A DNA stretch of 26,578 nucleotides from Streptomyces sp. NRRL S-87 (GCF_000719335.1 NZ_JOGB01000082.1:1-26578), one strand, 5' to 3'; positions 6,862-15,349 are shown, counted from the first letter of the stretch. Translations and numbers: made by a program. The notes: a model not told the origin generated them from the sequence alone.

Positions 6862-8190
6862 ATGGCTGATGTGAGCTACCCATACCAGGCCCCAGTTTCG
6901 CAGACTCTTTTCGACCGGGCGGCAGTCGTGACCCCCGGCGGCGTGAACTCTCCCGTCCGCGCCTTCAAGGCCGTGGGCGGTACGCCCCGGTTCATGGTGT
7001 CCGGTACCGGTCCGTACCTGACCGACGCCGACGGACGCGAGTATGTCGATCTTGTGTGCTCCTGGGGGCCGATGATCCTCGGACACTCCCACCCCGAGGT
7101 GATCGCGGCGGTGCAGGAGGCGGTGGCCCGCGGCACCTCCTTCGGTACGCCCGGTGAGGGCGAGGTCGCGCTGGCCGAGGAGATCGTGGCGCGGATCGCG
7201 CCGGTCGAGCAGGTGCGCCTGGTGTCCTCCGGCACCGAGGCGACCATGTCGGCGATCCGGCTGGCCCGCGGGTTCACGGGCCGGGCCAAGGTCGTGAAGT
7301 TCGCCGGCTGCTACCACGGGCACGTGGACGCGCTGCTCGCCGCGGCCGGCTCCGGGCTGGCCACCTTCGCGCTGCCGGACACGCCCGGCGTGACCGGTGC
7401 GCAGGCGGGCGACACGATCGTGCTGCCGTACAACGACCTGGACGCGGTACGGGCGGCCTTCGCCGCGCACCCGGGCGAGATCGCCTGCGTGATCACCGAG
7501 GCGGCGCCGGGCAACATGGGCGTCGTGACCCCGGGCGAGGGCTTCAACCAGGGCCTGGCGGACCTGTGCCGCGAGAACGGTGCGCTGTACATCTCCGACG
7601 AGGTCATGACGGGCTTCCGCACGAGCCGCGCCGGCTGGTACGGGGTGGACGGCGTCACGCCGGACCTGATGACCTTCGGCAAGGTCATGGGCGGCGGCTT
7701 CCCGGCGGCGGCCTTCGGCGGCCGCCGCGACGTGATGGCGTTCCTGGCGCCGGCCGGCCCCGTCTACCAGGCCGGCACCCTCTCCGGTAACCCGGTCGCC
7801 ACGGCGGCGGGCCTGGCGCAGCTGCGGCTGCTCGACGGGGCGGCGTACGACAAGGTGAACGCCGTCTCGACGGAGATCCAGGGCCTGGTCACGGAGGCGC
7901 TGGCGAAGGAGGGCGTGGCGCACCGGCTGCAGACCGCGTCCAACATGTTCTCGGTGTTCTTCACCCCGGACGAGGTGCGGAACTACGACGACGCGAAGAA
8001 GCAGGAGTCCTTCCGCTTCACCGCGTTCTTCCACTCGATGCTGGCGCAGGGCGTGTACCTGCCGCCGTCCGCGTTCGAGTCGTGGTTCGTCTCGACCGCG
8101 CACGACGGGCGGGCCGTGGAGCGGATCGCCGCCGCGCTGCCCGCGGCGGCCCGGGCGGCCGCGGAGGCCACTGCGGAGGCGGGCGCATGA
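6862..8190 (+). CDS. hemL: Glutamate-1-semialdehyde 2,1-aminomutase
   Basis: A 442-residue class III PLP aminotransferase-fold enzyme that converts glutamate-1-semialdehyde to 5-aminolevulinate in the C5 route to heme, siroheme and corrins. Diagnostic segments are [18 protein letters not shown] at the N-terminus, [20 protein letters not shown] (PLP phosphate and gating region), [23 protein letters not shown] (the Asp that pairs with the PLP nitrogen), and [18 protein letters not shown] with the Schiff-base lysine at about 274. The full length matches the family. ATG 6862 is chosen because it gives the normal N-terminus. The stop overlaps the next gene by 4 bp (ATGA), implying co-translation. 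Confidence 0.97.
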   Translation: MADVSYPYQAPVSQTLFDRAAVVTPGGVNSPVRAFKAVGGTPRFMVSGTGPYLTDADGREYVDLVCSWGPMILGHSHPEVIAAVQEAVARGTSFGTPGEGEVALAEEIVARIAPVEQVRLVSSGTEATMSAIRLARGFTGRAKVVKFAGCYHGHVDALLAAAGSGLATFALPDTPGVTGAQAGDTIVLPYNDLDAVRAAFAAHPGEIACVITEAAPGNMGVVTPGEGFNQGLADLCRENGALYISDEVMTGFRTSRAGWYGVDGVTPDLMTFGKVMGGGFPAAAFGGRRDVMAFLAPAGPVYQAGTLSGNPVATAAGLAQLRLLDGAAYDKVNAVSTEIQGLVTEALAKEGVAHRLQTASNMFSVFFTPDEVRNYDDAKKQESFRFTAFFHSMLAQGVYLPPSAFESWFVSTAHDGRAVERIAAALPAAARAAAEATAEAGA

Positions 8191-8867
8191 GCGGCGACGA
8201 GATCACGGTCGTCCACCTGATGCGGCACGGCGAGGTGCACAACCCCGACGGCGTGCTCTACGGGCGCCGGGCCGGCTACCACCTGTCCGACCTGGGGCGC
8301 CGGATGGCCGACAAGGTGGCCGAGCACCTGGAGGGGCGCGACATCACGTACGTCGTCGCCTCCCCGCTGGAGCGGGCCCAGGAGACGGCCGAGCCGATCG
8401 CCAAGGGCCACGGGCTGGACGTCGCGACGGACGGGCGGCTGATCGAGGCGGGCAACGTCTTCGAGGGCAAGACGTTCGGGGTGGGTGACGGGGCGCTGCG
8501 CAAGCCGGCGAACTGGAAGCACCTGACGAACCCGTTCAAGCCGTCGTGGGGCGAGCCGTACATCGAGCAGGTGGTACGGATGATGGCCGCGCTGGACGCG
8601 GCCAAGGACGCGGCGCGCGGGCACGAGGCGGTCGCCGTCAGCCACCAGCTGCCGATCTGGATCGTGCGCAGCTTCGCGGAGAAGCGGCGGCTGTGGCACG
8701 ACCCGCGGCGCCGGCAGTGCACGCTTGCCTCGCTGACGTCGTTCACGTACCAGGGCGACCAGCTGGTGTCGGTGGGCTACAGCGAGCCGGCGCGGGACCT
8801 GGTGCCGGCGCACCTGCTCGCGGGTGCGAAGCCGGTGAAGGGGAAGGCCAAGGCCTTCGGGGCCTGA
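8187..8867 (+). CDS. Histidine phosphatase (phosphoglycerate mutase-like) family protein
   Basis: A 226-residue branch-1 histidine phosphatase. The RHG motif ([13 protein letters not shown]) places the nucleophile at His14; [15 protein letters not shown] provides the conserved Arg and Glu context; the second catalytic His lies in [11 protein letters not shown] at about 153. Residues [20 protein letters not shown] match the C-terminal part of actinobacterial members. The family includes phosphoglycerate mutases, alpha-ribazole phosphatases and phosphatases of unknown substrate. Nothing seen separates these, and a mutase role is not supported. ATG 8187 overlaps the hemL stop, so it is translationally coupled to hemL; whether it acts on a tetrapyrrole-pathway substrate is open. 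Confidence 0.93.
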   Translation: MSGDEITVVHLMRHGEVHNPDGVLYGRRAGYHLSDLGRRMADKVAEHLEGRDITYVVASPLERAQETAEPIAKGHGLDVATDGRLIEAGNVFEGKTFGVGDGALRKPANWKHLTNPFKPSWGEPYIEQVVRMMAALDAAKDAARGHEAVAVSHQLPIWIVRSFAEKRRLWHDPRRRQCTLASLTSFTYQGDQLVSVGYSEPARDLVPAHLLAGAKPVKGKAKAFGA

Positions 8868-8934
8868 TCGGGGCTCCGCCCCGGGCCCCGTGCCCGGGCG
8901 CTGCGCGCCGGGCCGTTCGGGGGCTCCGCCCCCG

Positions 8935-9003
8935 GACCCCGCGCCTCACGCGCCGGCGGGGCCGGAATCGCGACCCCGCGCCTCACGCGCCGGCGGGGCC
9001 GGA
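8935..9003. repeat. 32-bp direct duplication in the intergenic region
   Basis: An identical 32-bp unit (beginning GACCCCGCGCCTCACG) occurs at 8935-8966 and 8972-9003, separated by 5 bp. GGGGCTCCGCCCC-type palindromes, common intergenic elements in Streptomyces, lie just upstream (about 8875-8935). The 296 bp between the phosphatase and the lipoprotein gene hold no gene. Confidence 0.85.
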
Positions 9004-9023
9004 GGTCTCCGGCCCCGCCGGCG
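8988..9023. terminator. Strong hairpin, likely hemL-phosphatase terminator
   Basis: Perfect 17-bp arms (8988-9004 and 9007-9023, beginning CGCCGGCGGGGCCGGAG) with only a GT between them. The left arm is built from the second copy of the 32-bp duplication. It follows the hemL operon and precedes the lipoprotein gene. Confidence 0.7.
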
Positions 9024-9163
9024 TCTTCGCGCCACGCGCGCCCCGGCTTTGCCGAAATAAATACCGGGCCCGCGGGAACCACCGTGTTGGGGGAAGGCCT
9101 CTCTCCATTTGTCCGCTTATATGGACAGGGTGAGATCTTCGCGTGGACGACGGGGACGGTGAC

Positions 9164-10402
9164 ATGCGCGAATTCAGTCGACGAGGTGCGCTGGGTCTGG
9201 GACTTGGGGCGGCGGCCGCGGTGGGGGTCGCGGGCTGCAGTGCGGGGGGCGAGGCCGGCAAGGGTGCTCTCGGTCCGATCGGGAAGGGCGGGGAGAAATC
9301 GGGCGAACCATCAGAACCTCCCGCAAAGCTCATAGGTGACGGTTCGACCGCCGACACCGGGCCGCAGCCCCACCAGCCCGCCAAGCCCGTGCCGCTCCAG
9401 CCGGGCGAGACCCCGCCGCAGTTCGTGGTCTTCAGCTGGGACGGGGCCGGCGAGGTCGGCAACGGCCTCTTCCCGCGCTTCCTGAAGGTGGCCAAGGACC
9501 ACGGCGCGGCCATGACCTTCTTCCTCTCCGGCCTCTACCTCCTGCCGGAGTCGAAGAAGAGCCTCTACCGTCCGCCGAACAACCCCGTCGGCGCCTCCGA
9601 CATCGGCTACCTCACCGACGGCCACGTCCGCGAGACGATCAAGAACGTGCGGCAGGCCTGGCTCGACGGGCACGAGATAGGCACCCACTTCAACGGGCAC
9701 TTCTGCGGCGGCTCCGGTTCCGTCGAGCACTGGACCGGTGCCGACTGGCAGGACGAGATAGACCAGGCCGTGTCGTTCGTCACCAAGTGGAGGACGAACA
9801 CCGGCATCACCGACCTTGAGCCGCTGCCCTTCGACTACTCGAAGGAGCTGGTCGGCGCGCGCACCCCGTGCCTGAAGGGCCAGGACAACCTGCTGCCGAC
9901 CGCGCAGAAGCTCGGCTGGCGCTACGACGCCTCCTCGCCCGGTGGCGTCCAGGCGTGGCCCGACAAGAAGCAGGGTGTATGGGACCTGCCCCTCCAGGGG
10001 CTCCCGTTCCCCGGGCACTCCTTCGAGGTGCTGTCCATGGACTACAACATCCTGGCGAACCAGTCGGGCAACACCACCCGCGGCGTCCCGGCCAACTACC
10101 CCGGCTGGCGCACCCAGGCCACCGGCGCCTACCTCAACGGCTTCCGGCGCGCGTACGAGACCAACCGCGCACCCCTGTTCATCGGCAACCACTTCGAGCA
10201 GTGGAACGGCGGCATCTACATGGACGCCGTCGAGGAAGCCCTGAAGTCCATGTCGGACAAAAAGGACGTACGGCTCGTATCGTTCCGTCAGTTCGTGGAC
10301 TGGCTCGACGTCCAGGACCCCAAGGTCCTCGCCAAGCTCCGCACCCTCCAGCCCGGCCAGAGCCCCGCCGGCGGCTGGAAGACCTTCCTCACCAGCGCCT
10401 AG
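9164..10402 (+). CDS. Tat-type lipoprotein with diverged polysaccharide deacetylase (NodB-like) fold
   Basis: A 412-residue protein. The N-terminus has a twin-arginine motif (SRRGALGLG, residues 5-13) and ends in a lipobox VAGC with Cys25, so it is probably exported folded and anchored to the membrane. A Gly/Pro/Ser linker runs to about residue 85. The catalytic domain resembles the NodB fold: FVVFSWDGAGE carries one acidic residue (Asp93) where deacetylases usually have two, HEIGTHFNGH provides His175 and His179 of the metal site, and ARTPC matches the R-x-P strand. It is therefore a metal-dependent deacetylase or a relative; the substrate, perhaps a cell-wall glycan, is inferred. ATG 9164 is chosen over GTG 9143 because it places the twin arginines correctly. 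A hairpin follows directly, and the cytochrome c maturation operon lies downstream. Confidence 0.88.
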   Translation: MREFSRRGALGLGLGAAAAVGVAGCSAGGEAGKGALGPIGKGGEKSGEPSEPPAKLIGDGSTADTGPQPHQPAKPVPLQPGETPPQFVVFSWDGAGEVGNGLFPRFLKVAKDHGAAMTFFLSGLYLLPESKKSLYRPPNNPVGASDIGYLTDGHVRETIKNVRQAWLDGHEIGTHFNGHFCGGSGSVEHWTGADWQDEIDQAVSFVTKWRTNTGITDLEPLPFDYSKELVGARTPCLKGQDNLLPTAQKLGWRYDASSPGGVQAWPDKKQGVWDLPLQGLPFPGHSFEVLSMDYNILANQSGNTTRGVPANYPGWRTQATGAYLNGFRRAYETNRAPLFIGNHFEQWNGGIYMDAVEEALKSMSDKKDVRLVSFRQFVDWLDVQDPKVLAKLRTLQPGQSPAGGWKTFLTSA

Positions 10403-10423
10403 CCGCGCCCGCGGGGGGCGCGG
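10403..10423 (+). terminator. Hairpin directly after the deacetylase-like gene
   Basis: The arms CCGCGCCC (10403-10410) and GGGCGCGG (10416-10423) with a 5-nt loop begin at the base after the TAG stop. The position suits termination before resA. Confidence 0.6.
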
Positions 10424-10440
10424 AAGATCGGCAATTCGCC

Positions 10441-10460
10441 CATGCGAAACTTTTCACATG
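10441..10460. promoter_or_regulatory. Near-palindrome spanning the resA start codon
   Basis: CATGCGAAACTTTTCACATG is symmetric at 8 of 10 base pairs (CATG.GAAA..TTTC.CATG), and its last three bases are the resA ATG. It is unusually AT-rich for the region. It could be a regulator-binding site overlapping a promoter, or a hairpin hiding the start codon. Confidence 0.5.
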
Positions 10461-11075
10461 AGCCTCAGCCGCGCCCCCCGTCGCCGCACCGCACGCGGCC
10501 GCGTCCTGCTGCCGACCGCGGCGGCCCTCGCCGGCGCCCTCGCCCTCACGGCCTGCGGCGCCTCCGGCGGGACGTCCTCCGGTTCCGGCACCAACTACGT
10601 CCAGGGCAAGGGCGGCGTCTCCACGGTGGCCGAGGCCGACCGCAGCGAGGCGCCCAAGCTCGACGGCGGGACCGTCGACGGACAGCGGCTCGACGTCACC
10701 TCCCTCAAGGGCAAGGTCGTCGTCCTCAACGTCTGGGGCTCCTGGTGCCCGCCCTGCCGCGCCGAGGCCCCGCACTTCGCGAAGGTCTCCAAGGAGCTCA
10801 AGGCCAAGGGCGTGGAGTTCGTCGGGATCAACACCCGCGACGCCTCCAAGCCCCCCGCCGAGGCCTTCGAGGAGAACTTCGGCATCACCTACCCGAGCCT
10901 GTACGACCCCAACGGCAAGCTGATGCTCCGCTTCCCCAAGGGCACCCTGAACCCGCAGTCCATCCCCTCGACCCTCGTCCTCGACCGGGACGGCCGGATC
11001 GCCGCCCGCTCGCTGCTGGCGGTCAACGAGGAGACCCTGCGGAAGATGATCGAGCCCGTACTCGCGGAGAAGTGA
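10458..11075 (+). CDS. resA: Thioredoxin-like lipoprotein for cytochrome c maturation
   Basis: A 205-residue extracytoplasmic thioredoxin. The basic N-terminus, hydrophobic helix and lipobox LTAC (Cys33) mark it as a lipoprotein. The thioredoxin fold carries NVWGSWCPPCRAEAP with the redox pair Cys97/Cys100, followed by FVGINTRD and PSTLVLDRDGRI with the usual cis-proline region. In System II it keeps the CxxCH cysteines of apocytochrome c reduced for heme attachment, taking electrons from CcdA. It is the first gene of the resA-ccdA-resB-ccsB operon; ccdA starts 5 bp after its stop. Homologues carry the name resA; TlpA-like is an equivalent label. Confidence 0.95.
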   Translation: MSLSRAPRRRTARGRVLLPTAAALAGALALTACGASGGTSSGSGTNYVQGKGGVSTVAEADRSEAPKLDGGTVDGQRLDVTSLKGKVVVLNVWGSWCPPCRAEAPHFAKVSKELKAKGVEFVGINTRDASKPPAEAFEENFGITYPSLYDPNGKLMLRFPKGTLNPQSIPSTLVLDRDGRIAARSLLAVNEETLRKMIEPVLAEK

Positions 11076-11079
11076 CCCG

Positions 11080-11886
11080 GTGCTCCCCGTGACCCCGCAA
11101 GGCTCCGGCACGGCCCCGGCCGTCCTCCAGCTGGCCGCCGAGACCGGCGTGAACCAGACCGTCTACAGCGGAGCGCTGCTGCTGGCCGTCCCGCTGGCGC
11201 TGCTCGGCGGCCTGGTCTCGTTCTTCTCGCCCTGCGTCCTGCCGCTCGTGCCCGGCTACCTGTCCTACGTCACCGGGGTCGGCGGCGCCGACCTCGCCGA
11301 GGCCCGCCGCGGCCGGATGGTCGCCGGGGCCGGCCTCTTCGTCCTCGGCTTCACCGCCGTGTTCGTCTCCGGCGGGGCGCTCTTCGGGTACTTCGGCGAC
11401 ACCCTGCAGGCCCACAAGGAGGTCATCTCCCGGGTCCTCGGCGGGCTCGTGATCCTCCTCGGCCTGTTCTTCATGGGCTGGATCCCGGGCCTGACGATGC
11501 GCGAGTTCCGCTTCCACAAGAAGCCCGCCGCCGGCCTGCTGGGCGCCCCCGTGCTCGGCGTGCTCTTCGGCATCGGCTGGACCCCCTGCATGGGTCCCAC
11601 CCTCGCCGCGGCGACCTCCCTCGCCTTCGAGCAGGGCAGCGCGGCCCGCGGAGCACTCCTGACGACCGTCTTCTGCCTCGGCCTCGGCGTGCCGTTCGTG
11701 CTCACCGCCGTCGCCTTCCGCAAGGCGCTCGGCGCCTTCGACTGGGTCAAGAAGCACTATGCGTGGGTGATGCGGATCGGCGGCGGCATGCTGATCCTCA
11801 CCGGCCTGCTGCTCGTCACAGGAACGTGGGACAGCATCATCGGCGAAATGCAGGGCTGGAGCGACGGCTTCACGGTCGGGATCTGA
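11080..11886 (+). CDS. ccdA: Cytochrome c biogenesis protein CcdA (thiol-disulfide electron carrier)
   Basis: A 268-residue protein with six expected membrane helices that passes reducing power from cytoplasmic thioredoxin across the membrane to ResA. The two essential cysteines are in SFFSPCVLPLVPGYLSYVTG (Cys52) and GIGWTPCMGPTLAAATSLA (Cys170), the two inverted half-repeats of the DsbD/CcdA family. The start is GTG 11080, 5 bp after the resA stop; GTG 11089 is an alternative. It has a short N-terminal extension before the first helix. It is followed 13 bp later by resB. Confidence 0.95.
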   Translation: MLPVTPQGSGTAPAVLQLAAETGVNQTVYSGALLLAVPLALLGGLVSFFSPCVLPLVPGYLSYVTGVGGADLAEARRGRMVAGAGLFVLGFTAVFVSGGALFGYFGDTLQAHKEVISRVLGGLVILLGLFFMGWIPGLTMREFRFHKKPAAGLLGAPVLGVLFGIGWTPCMGPTLAAATSLAFEQGSAARGALLTTVFCLGLGVPFVLTAVAFRKALGAFDWVKKHYAWVMRIGGGMLILTGLLLVTGTWDSIIGEMQGWSDGFTVGI

Positions 11887-11899
11887 GGACGGACGACGA

Positions 11900-13633
11900 A
11901 TGAGTACGACCGACAAGACGACGGGTGCCGCGGCGGGCGACCCCGCCGGCACCACCGTCGACGAGGCGGCGGCCGGCGCCCAGCTGTCCACCGCCCCCCT
12001 CGACGACAGCCCCGGCGACCCCGTCGGCATCGGCCTGCTCGGCTGGGCCCGATGGACCTGGCGGCAGCTGACCTCCATGAGGGTCGCGCTGATCCTGCTG
12101 TTCCTGCTCTCGCTGGGCGCCATCCCCGGCTCCCTCGTCCCGCAGAACAGCGTCGACCTCCTCAAGGTCGCCGACTGGAAGCGCAACCACCCCACCCTCA
12201 CGCCGGTCTACGAGAAGCTCCAGCTCTTCGACGTCTACAGCTCGGTGTGGTTCTCCGCGATCTACATCCTGCTGTTCGTCTCCCTCATCGGCTGCATCGT
12301 GCCGCGCTCCTGGCAGTTCGTCGGCCAGCTGCGCGGCCGCCCGCCGGGCGCGCCCAAGCGCCTGGAGCGCCTGCCCGCGTTCACCCACTGGCGCACCGGG
12401 ACGGACCCCGACGAGGTCCTCGCCGCCGCCGGGCAGCTGCTCAAGAAGCGCGGCTACCGCGTCCACGCCACCGGCAACGCCGTCGCCGCGGAGAAGGGCT
12501 ACCTGCGCGAGGCCGGCAACCTGCTCTTCCACGTCGCCCTCATCGTGATGCTGGTGGCGTTCGCCTGGGGCCGGCTGTTCTTCTCCGAAGGCGGCAAGCT
12601 CGTCCTCCAGGGCGGCGGGTTCTCGAACACGCTCACCCAGTACGACGACTTCAAGTCCGGCAGCCTCTTCACCGCCGACGACCTGCCGCCGTTCAGCTTC
12701 ACCCTGGACGAGTTCGACGCCACCTACGAGCGCAGCGGCCCGCAGAAGGGCACCGCGCGCGACTTCAAGGCGTACGTCACCTACAGCGAGGGCGCGTACG
12801 GCGCGCCGAAGAAGACCGAGATCCAGGTCAACAAGCCGCTGGAGATCGAGGGCTCGAAGATCTACCTGCTCGGCCACGGCTACGCCCCGGTCATCTCGGT
12901 GACGGACGCCCGCGGGAAGGTCGTCTTCAAGGACGCGGTGCCGATGCTGCCGCAGGACGCGAACCTCACCTCCACCGGCGCGGTCAAGGTCAACGACGGC
13001 TACCGCGACAAGAACGGCAAGAAGGAGCAGCTCGGCTTCTCCGGCGTGTTCGTGCCCACCTTCGCGGGCGCGGGCCGGGGCACGATGTTCTCCCAGTACC
13101 CGGGGCTGGACTTCCCGGCGCTGGCGCTGACGGGCTACCACGGCAGCCTCGGCGTGGACGCGGGCCTGCCGCAGAACGTGTACGTCCTGGACACGTCCAA
13201 GATGACGCAGTTCAAGGACAAGGACGGCAAGCCGTTCGCGGTCCGCATGCTGCCGGGCGAGTCCATGACCCTGCCGAACGGCGCGGGCACCGTGAAGTTC
13301 GAGGGCATCGGCCGCTGGGCCACCTTCTCCGTCACCCACCAGCCCGGCAGCGGTCTCGCCCTCACCGGCGCGATCGCCGCCGTCCTGGGCCTGGCCGGCT
13401 CGCTGTTCATCCAGCGGCGCCGGATCTGGGTCCGGGCGGTCACGGACCGCGGCACCACCGTCGTCCTGATGGCGGGCCTGGGCCGCAGCGAGTCCGCCAA
13501 GCTCCCCGAGGAGCTGGGCGACCTGGCCCTGACCCTGAACTCCGAGGCGGCGCCGACGGCGCCCGAGCCCGCGGAAGCCGAAACCGAAGCAGACCCCGCA
13601 GTCGACACCGCTGCCGAAGGAGAGCGCGCATGA
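11900..13633 (+). CDS. resB: Cytochrome c synthase subunit ResB (Ccs1)
   Basis: A 577-residue System II protein. About 50 polar residues precede the first helix cluster (MRVALILLFLLSLGAIPGSL, then WFSAIYILLFVSLIGCIVP). A third helix near 215 (LLFHVALIVMLVAFAWGRLF) leads into a large extracytoplasmic domain, and a fourth near the C-terminus (ALTGAIAAVLGLAGSLFIQ) is followed by a cytoplasmic Glu/Ala-rich tail. PQNSVDLLKVADWKRNHP is characteristic of Ccs1/ResB. ResB and CcsB form the heme-transporting synthase that ligates heme to apocytochrome c outside the membrane. Its TGA overlaps the ccsB ATG (ATGA), so the two subunits are translationally coupled. Confidence 0.95.
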   Translation: MSTTDKTTGAAAGDPAGTTVDEAAAGAQLSTAPLDDSPGDPVGIGLLGWARWTWRQLTSMRVALILLFLLSLGAIPGSLVPQNSVDLLKVADWKRNHPTLTPVYEKLQLFDVYSSVWFSAIYILLFVSLIGCIVPRSWQFVGQLRGRPPGAPKRLERLPAFTHWRTGTDPDEVLAAAGQLLKKRGYRVHATGNAVAAEKGYLREAGNLLFHVALIVMLVAFAWGRLFFSEGGKLVLQGGGFSNTLTQYDDFKSGSLFTADDLPPFSFTLDEFDATYERSGPQKGTARDFKAYVTYSEGAYGAPKKTEIQVNKPLEIEGSKIYLLGHGYAPVISVTDARGKVVFKDAVPMLPQDANLTSTGAVKVNDGYRDKNGKKEQLGFSGVFVPTFAGAGRGTMFSQYPGLDFPALALTGYHGSLGVDAGLPQNVYVLDTSKMTQFKDKDGKPFAVRMLPGESMTLPNGAGTVKFEGIGRWATFSVTHQPGSGLALTGAIAAVLGLAGSLFIQRRRIWVRAVTDRGTTVVLMAGLGRSESAKLPEELGDLALTLNSEAAPTAPEPAEAETEADPAVDTAAEGERA

Positions 13634-14724
13634 CGCAGCTCGCAGTAGCCGCCAACGAGAACCTGGCGCACATCAGCAACGTGCTGGTCTATTCGTCCAT
13701 GGCGGTCTACACGCTCGCCTTTTTCGCGCACATCGCCGAGTGGGTCTTCGGCAGCCGCAGCAAGGTCGGCCGCACCGCGGCCGCGCTGACCGGCGCCGGG
13801 TCCCGGACCGCGGGGGCCGCAGCGGCCCCCGCCGTCACGGTGCGCACGAAGGGGGGCACCGCGGTCCTCGACAAGCCGAAGGTCGTCACCCGCGCCGCCG
13901 CCGGCAGCCGTGACCTGCCCGACGGCCCCGGTGCCGCCGGCGGCACCGAGAAGGGCGACCTGTACGGGCGGATCGCGGTCTCCCTGACCACCCTCGGCTT
14001 CCTCATCGCGGCCGCCGGCGTGGTCTCCCGCGCCCTGTCCGTCGAGCGGGCCCCCTGGGGCAACATGTACGAGTTCTCGATCACCTTCTCCACGGTGGCC
14101 GTCGGCGCGTACCTCGTCCTCCTCGCCCTGAAGAAGAACGTCCGCTGGATCGGCCTGGTGCTCGTCACCACGGTCCTGCTGGACCTCGGCATCGCCACCA
14201 CCTGGTTGTACACCGACAGCGACCAGCTGGTTCCGGCGCTGCACTCGTACTGGCTGTACATCCACGTCTCCACCGCGATCATCTGCGGCGCGGTGTTCTA
14301 CATCGGCGCCGTCGGCACGCTGCTCTACCTCTTCCGCGACTCGTACGAGGCCAAGCTGGAGCGCGGCGAGCAGCCCGGCCGGTTCGCGACCTCGGTCCTC
14401 GAGCGGCTGCCCGCCGCCGGGAGCCTCGACAAGTTCTCGTACCGCATCAACGCGGCCGTCTTCCCGCTGTGGACCTTCACGATCATCGCGGGCGCGATCT
14501 GGGCCGGGGACGCCTGGGGCCGCTACTGGGGCTGGGACCCCAAGGAGGTCTGGTCCTTCGTCACCTGGGTCGCCTACGCCTGCTACCTGCACGCCCGCGC
14601 GACGGCCGGCTGGAAGGGCCGCAAGGCCGCCTACCTGGCGCTGTTCGCATTCGCCTGCTGGATCTGGAACTACTACGGCGTGAACATCCTGCTCAGCGGC
14701 AAGCACTCGTACGCCGGCGTCTGA
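13630..14724 (+). CDS. ccsB: Cytochrome c synthase subunit CcsB (CcsA/ResC family)
   Basis: A 364-residue heme-handling membrane protein. The tryptophan-rich WWD signature WGRYWGWDPKEVWSFVTW lies near residue 296, and the flanking histidines expected to ligate heme are in LHSYWLYIHVSTAI and YACYLHARATAGW. About 60 residues of Ala/Gly/Thr-rich linker sit between the first helix and the core, as in other actinobacteria. The reading frame is open far upstream inside resB, but the ATG at 13630, overlapping the resB stop, is the real start. With ResB it exports heme and joins it to cytochrome c, for example of the bc1 complex, which ties this operon to the nearby heme and menaquinone genes. Confidence 0.95.
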   Translation: MTQLAVAANENLAHISNVLVYSSMAVYTLAFFAHIAEWVFGSRSKVGRTAAALTGAGSRTAGAAAAPAVTVRTKGGTAVLDKPKVVTRAAAGSRDLPDGPGAAGGTEKGDLYGRIAVSLTTLGFLIAAAGVVSRALSVERAPWGNMYEFSITFSTVAVGAYLVLLALKKNVRWIGLVLVTTVLLDLGIATTWLYTDSDQLVPALHSYWLYIHVSTAIICGAVFYIGAVGTLLYLFRDSYEAKLERGEQPGRFATSVLERLPAAGSLDKFSYRINAAVFPLWTFTIIAGAIWAGDAWGRYWGWDPKEVWSFVTWVAYACYLHARATAGWKGRKAAYLALFAFACWIWNYYGVNILLSGKHSYAGV

Positions 14725-14741
14725 CGCACGGCACGCGGACC

Positions 14742-14781
14742 CCGCGGGGGCCGTCGCGGGACCCCCGCGGCGGCCCCCGCG
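14742..14781 (+). terminator. Overlapping alternative hairpins after ccsB
   Basis: Two perfect stems compete for the same bases: CCGCGGGGG (14742-14750) with CCCCCGCGG (14762-14770), and CGCGGGGGCCG (14743-14753) with CGGCCCCCGCG (14771-14781). Either could end the ccs operon. They are mutually exclusive. Confidence 0.6.
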
Positions 14782-14842
14782 CGCGTCCCCGACCCGTGCG
14801 CGCCCGCGTGCGAAGTACCGCCGAACGGGTGACGCTGGTGGC

Positions 14843-15349
14843 ATGACCGCATCCCTGTCCGCGATCGGCCGGGTGGCCAGCGAGCGCCGGGGCGCGGACC
14901 GGTTCCGGCTGCGCTTCGAGGTCAACCTCCCGCACGGCTACGAGCCGGTGTGGGCGGCCCTGACCACCGCCGAGGGACTGCGCGGCTGGCTGGCCGCCGC
15001 CGACGAGCTGCAGCGGCGCATCGGCGGGCGGGTCGTCCTGCGCTGGCTCGACACGGGCACGACCGCCTCGGGCCGCATCACCGCCTGGGACGTCGAACGC
15101 GTCGCCGAGTACACGGTGACCGTGCACGGCCGGCTCCGCTTCCACCTGGAGGCGTCCGGACCCGAGAGCACGGTCCTGCGGTTCACCAACGAGCGGGCCG
15201 GCTCCGACGCCGACCGCCTCGACGCCCTGGCCGGCTGGCACGCGCACTTCGAACTCCTCGCCGAGGCCCTCCAGGGCCGCCCCGCGGACTGGGAGCGGTG
15301 GACCGACGAGAGGTGGCGCACCCTGCGCGCCCACTACGGGCAGCAGTAG
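14843..15349 (+). CDS. SRPBCC (START-like) domain protein
   Basis: A 168-residue single-domain protein of the SRPBCC/AHSA1-like group. FRLRFEVNLPHGYEPVWAAL opens the domain, TTAEGLRGWLAAADEL follows, the central strands include GRVVLRWLDTGTTASGRIT and YTVTVHGRLRFHLEASG, and the closing helix is GWHAHFELLAEALQGRPADW. Such proteins enclose a hydrophobic cavity and may bind lipids, polyketides or other ligands; no catalytic residues can be picked out. The start at ATG 14843 gives a complete domain. It is followed 27 bp later by the cupin gene, which has its own strong RBS; the pair is probably co-transcribed. Confidence 0.85.
   Translation: MTASLSAIGRVASERRGADRFRLRFEVNLPHGYEPVWAALTTAEGLRGWLAAADELQRRIGGRVVLRWLDTGTTASGRITAWDVERVAEYTVTVHGRLRFHLEASGPESTVLRFTNERAGSDADRLDALAGWHAHFELLAEALQGRPADWERWTDERWRTLRAHYGQQ

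Noticed and set aside
9075..9160. An ECF sigma-type promoter (GGGAACC near 9074) or TTGTCC/TTATAT promoter before the lipoprotein gene
   Set aside because: The spacing between plausible -35 and -10 elements is poor in every combination tried, so no promoter is called there.
12052..13629. A very long open frame reading into ccsB from inside resB, which could suggest an 890-residue fusion protein
   Set aside because: The upstream part is an Arg/Pro/Gly-rich shadow of resB in another frame. CcsB homology starts at ATG 13630, which overlaps the resB stop.
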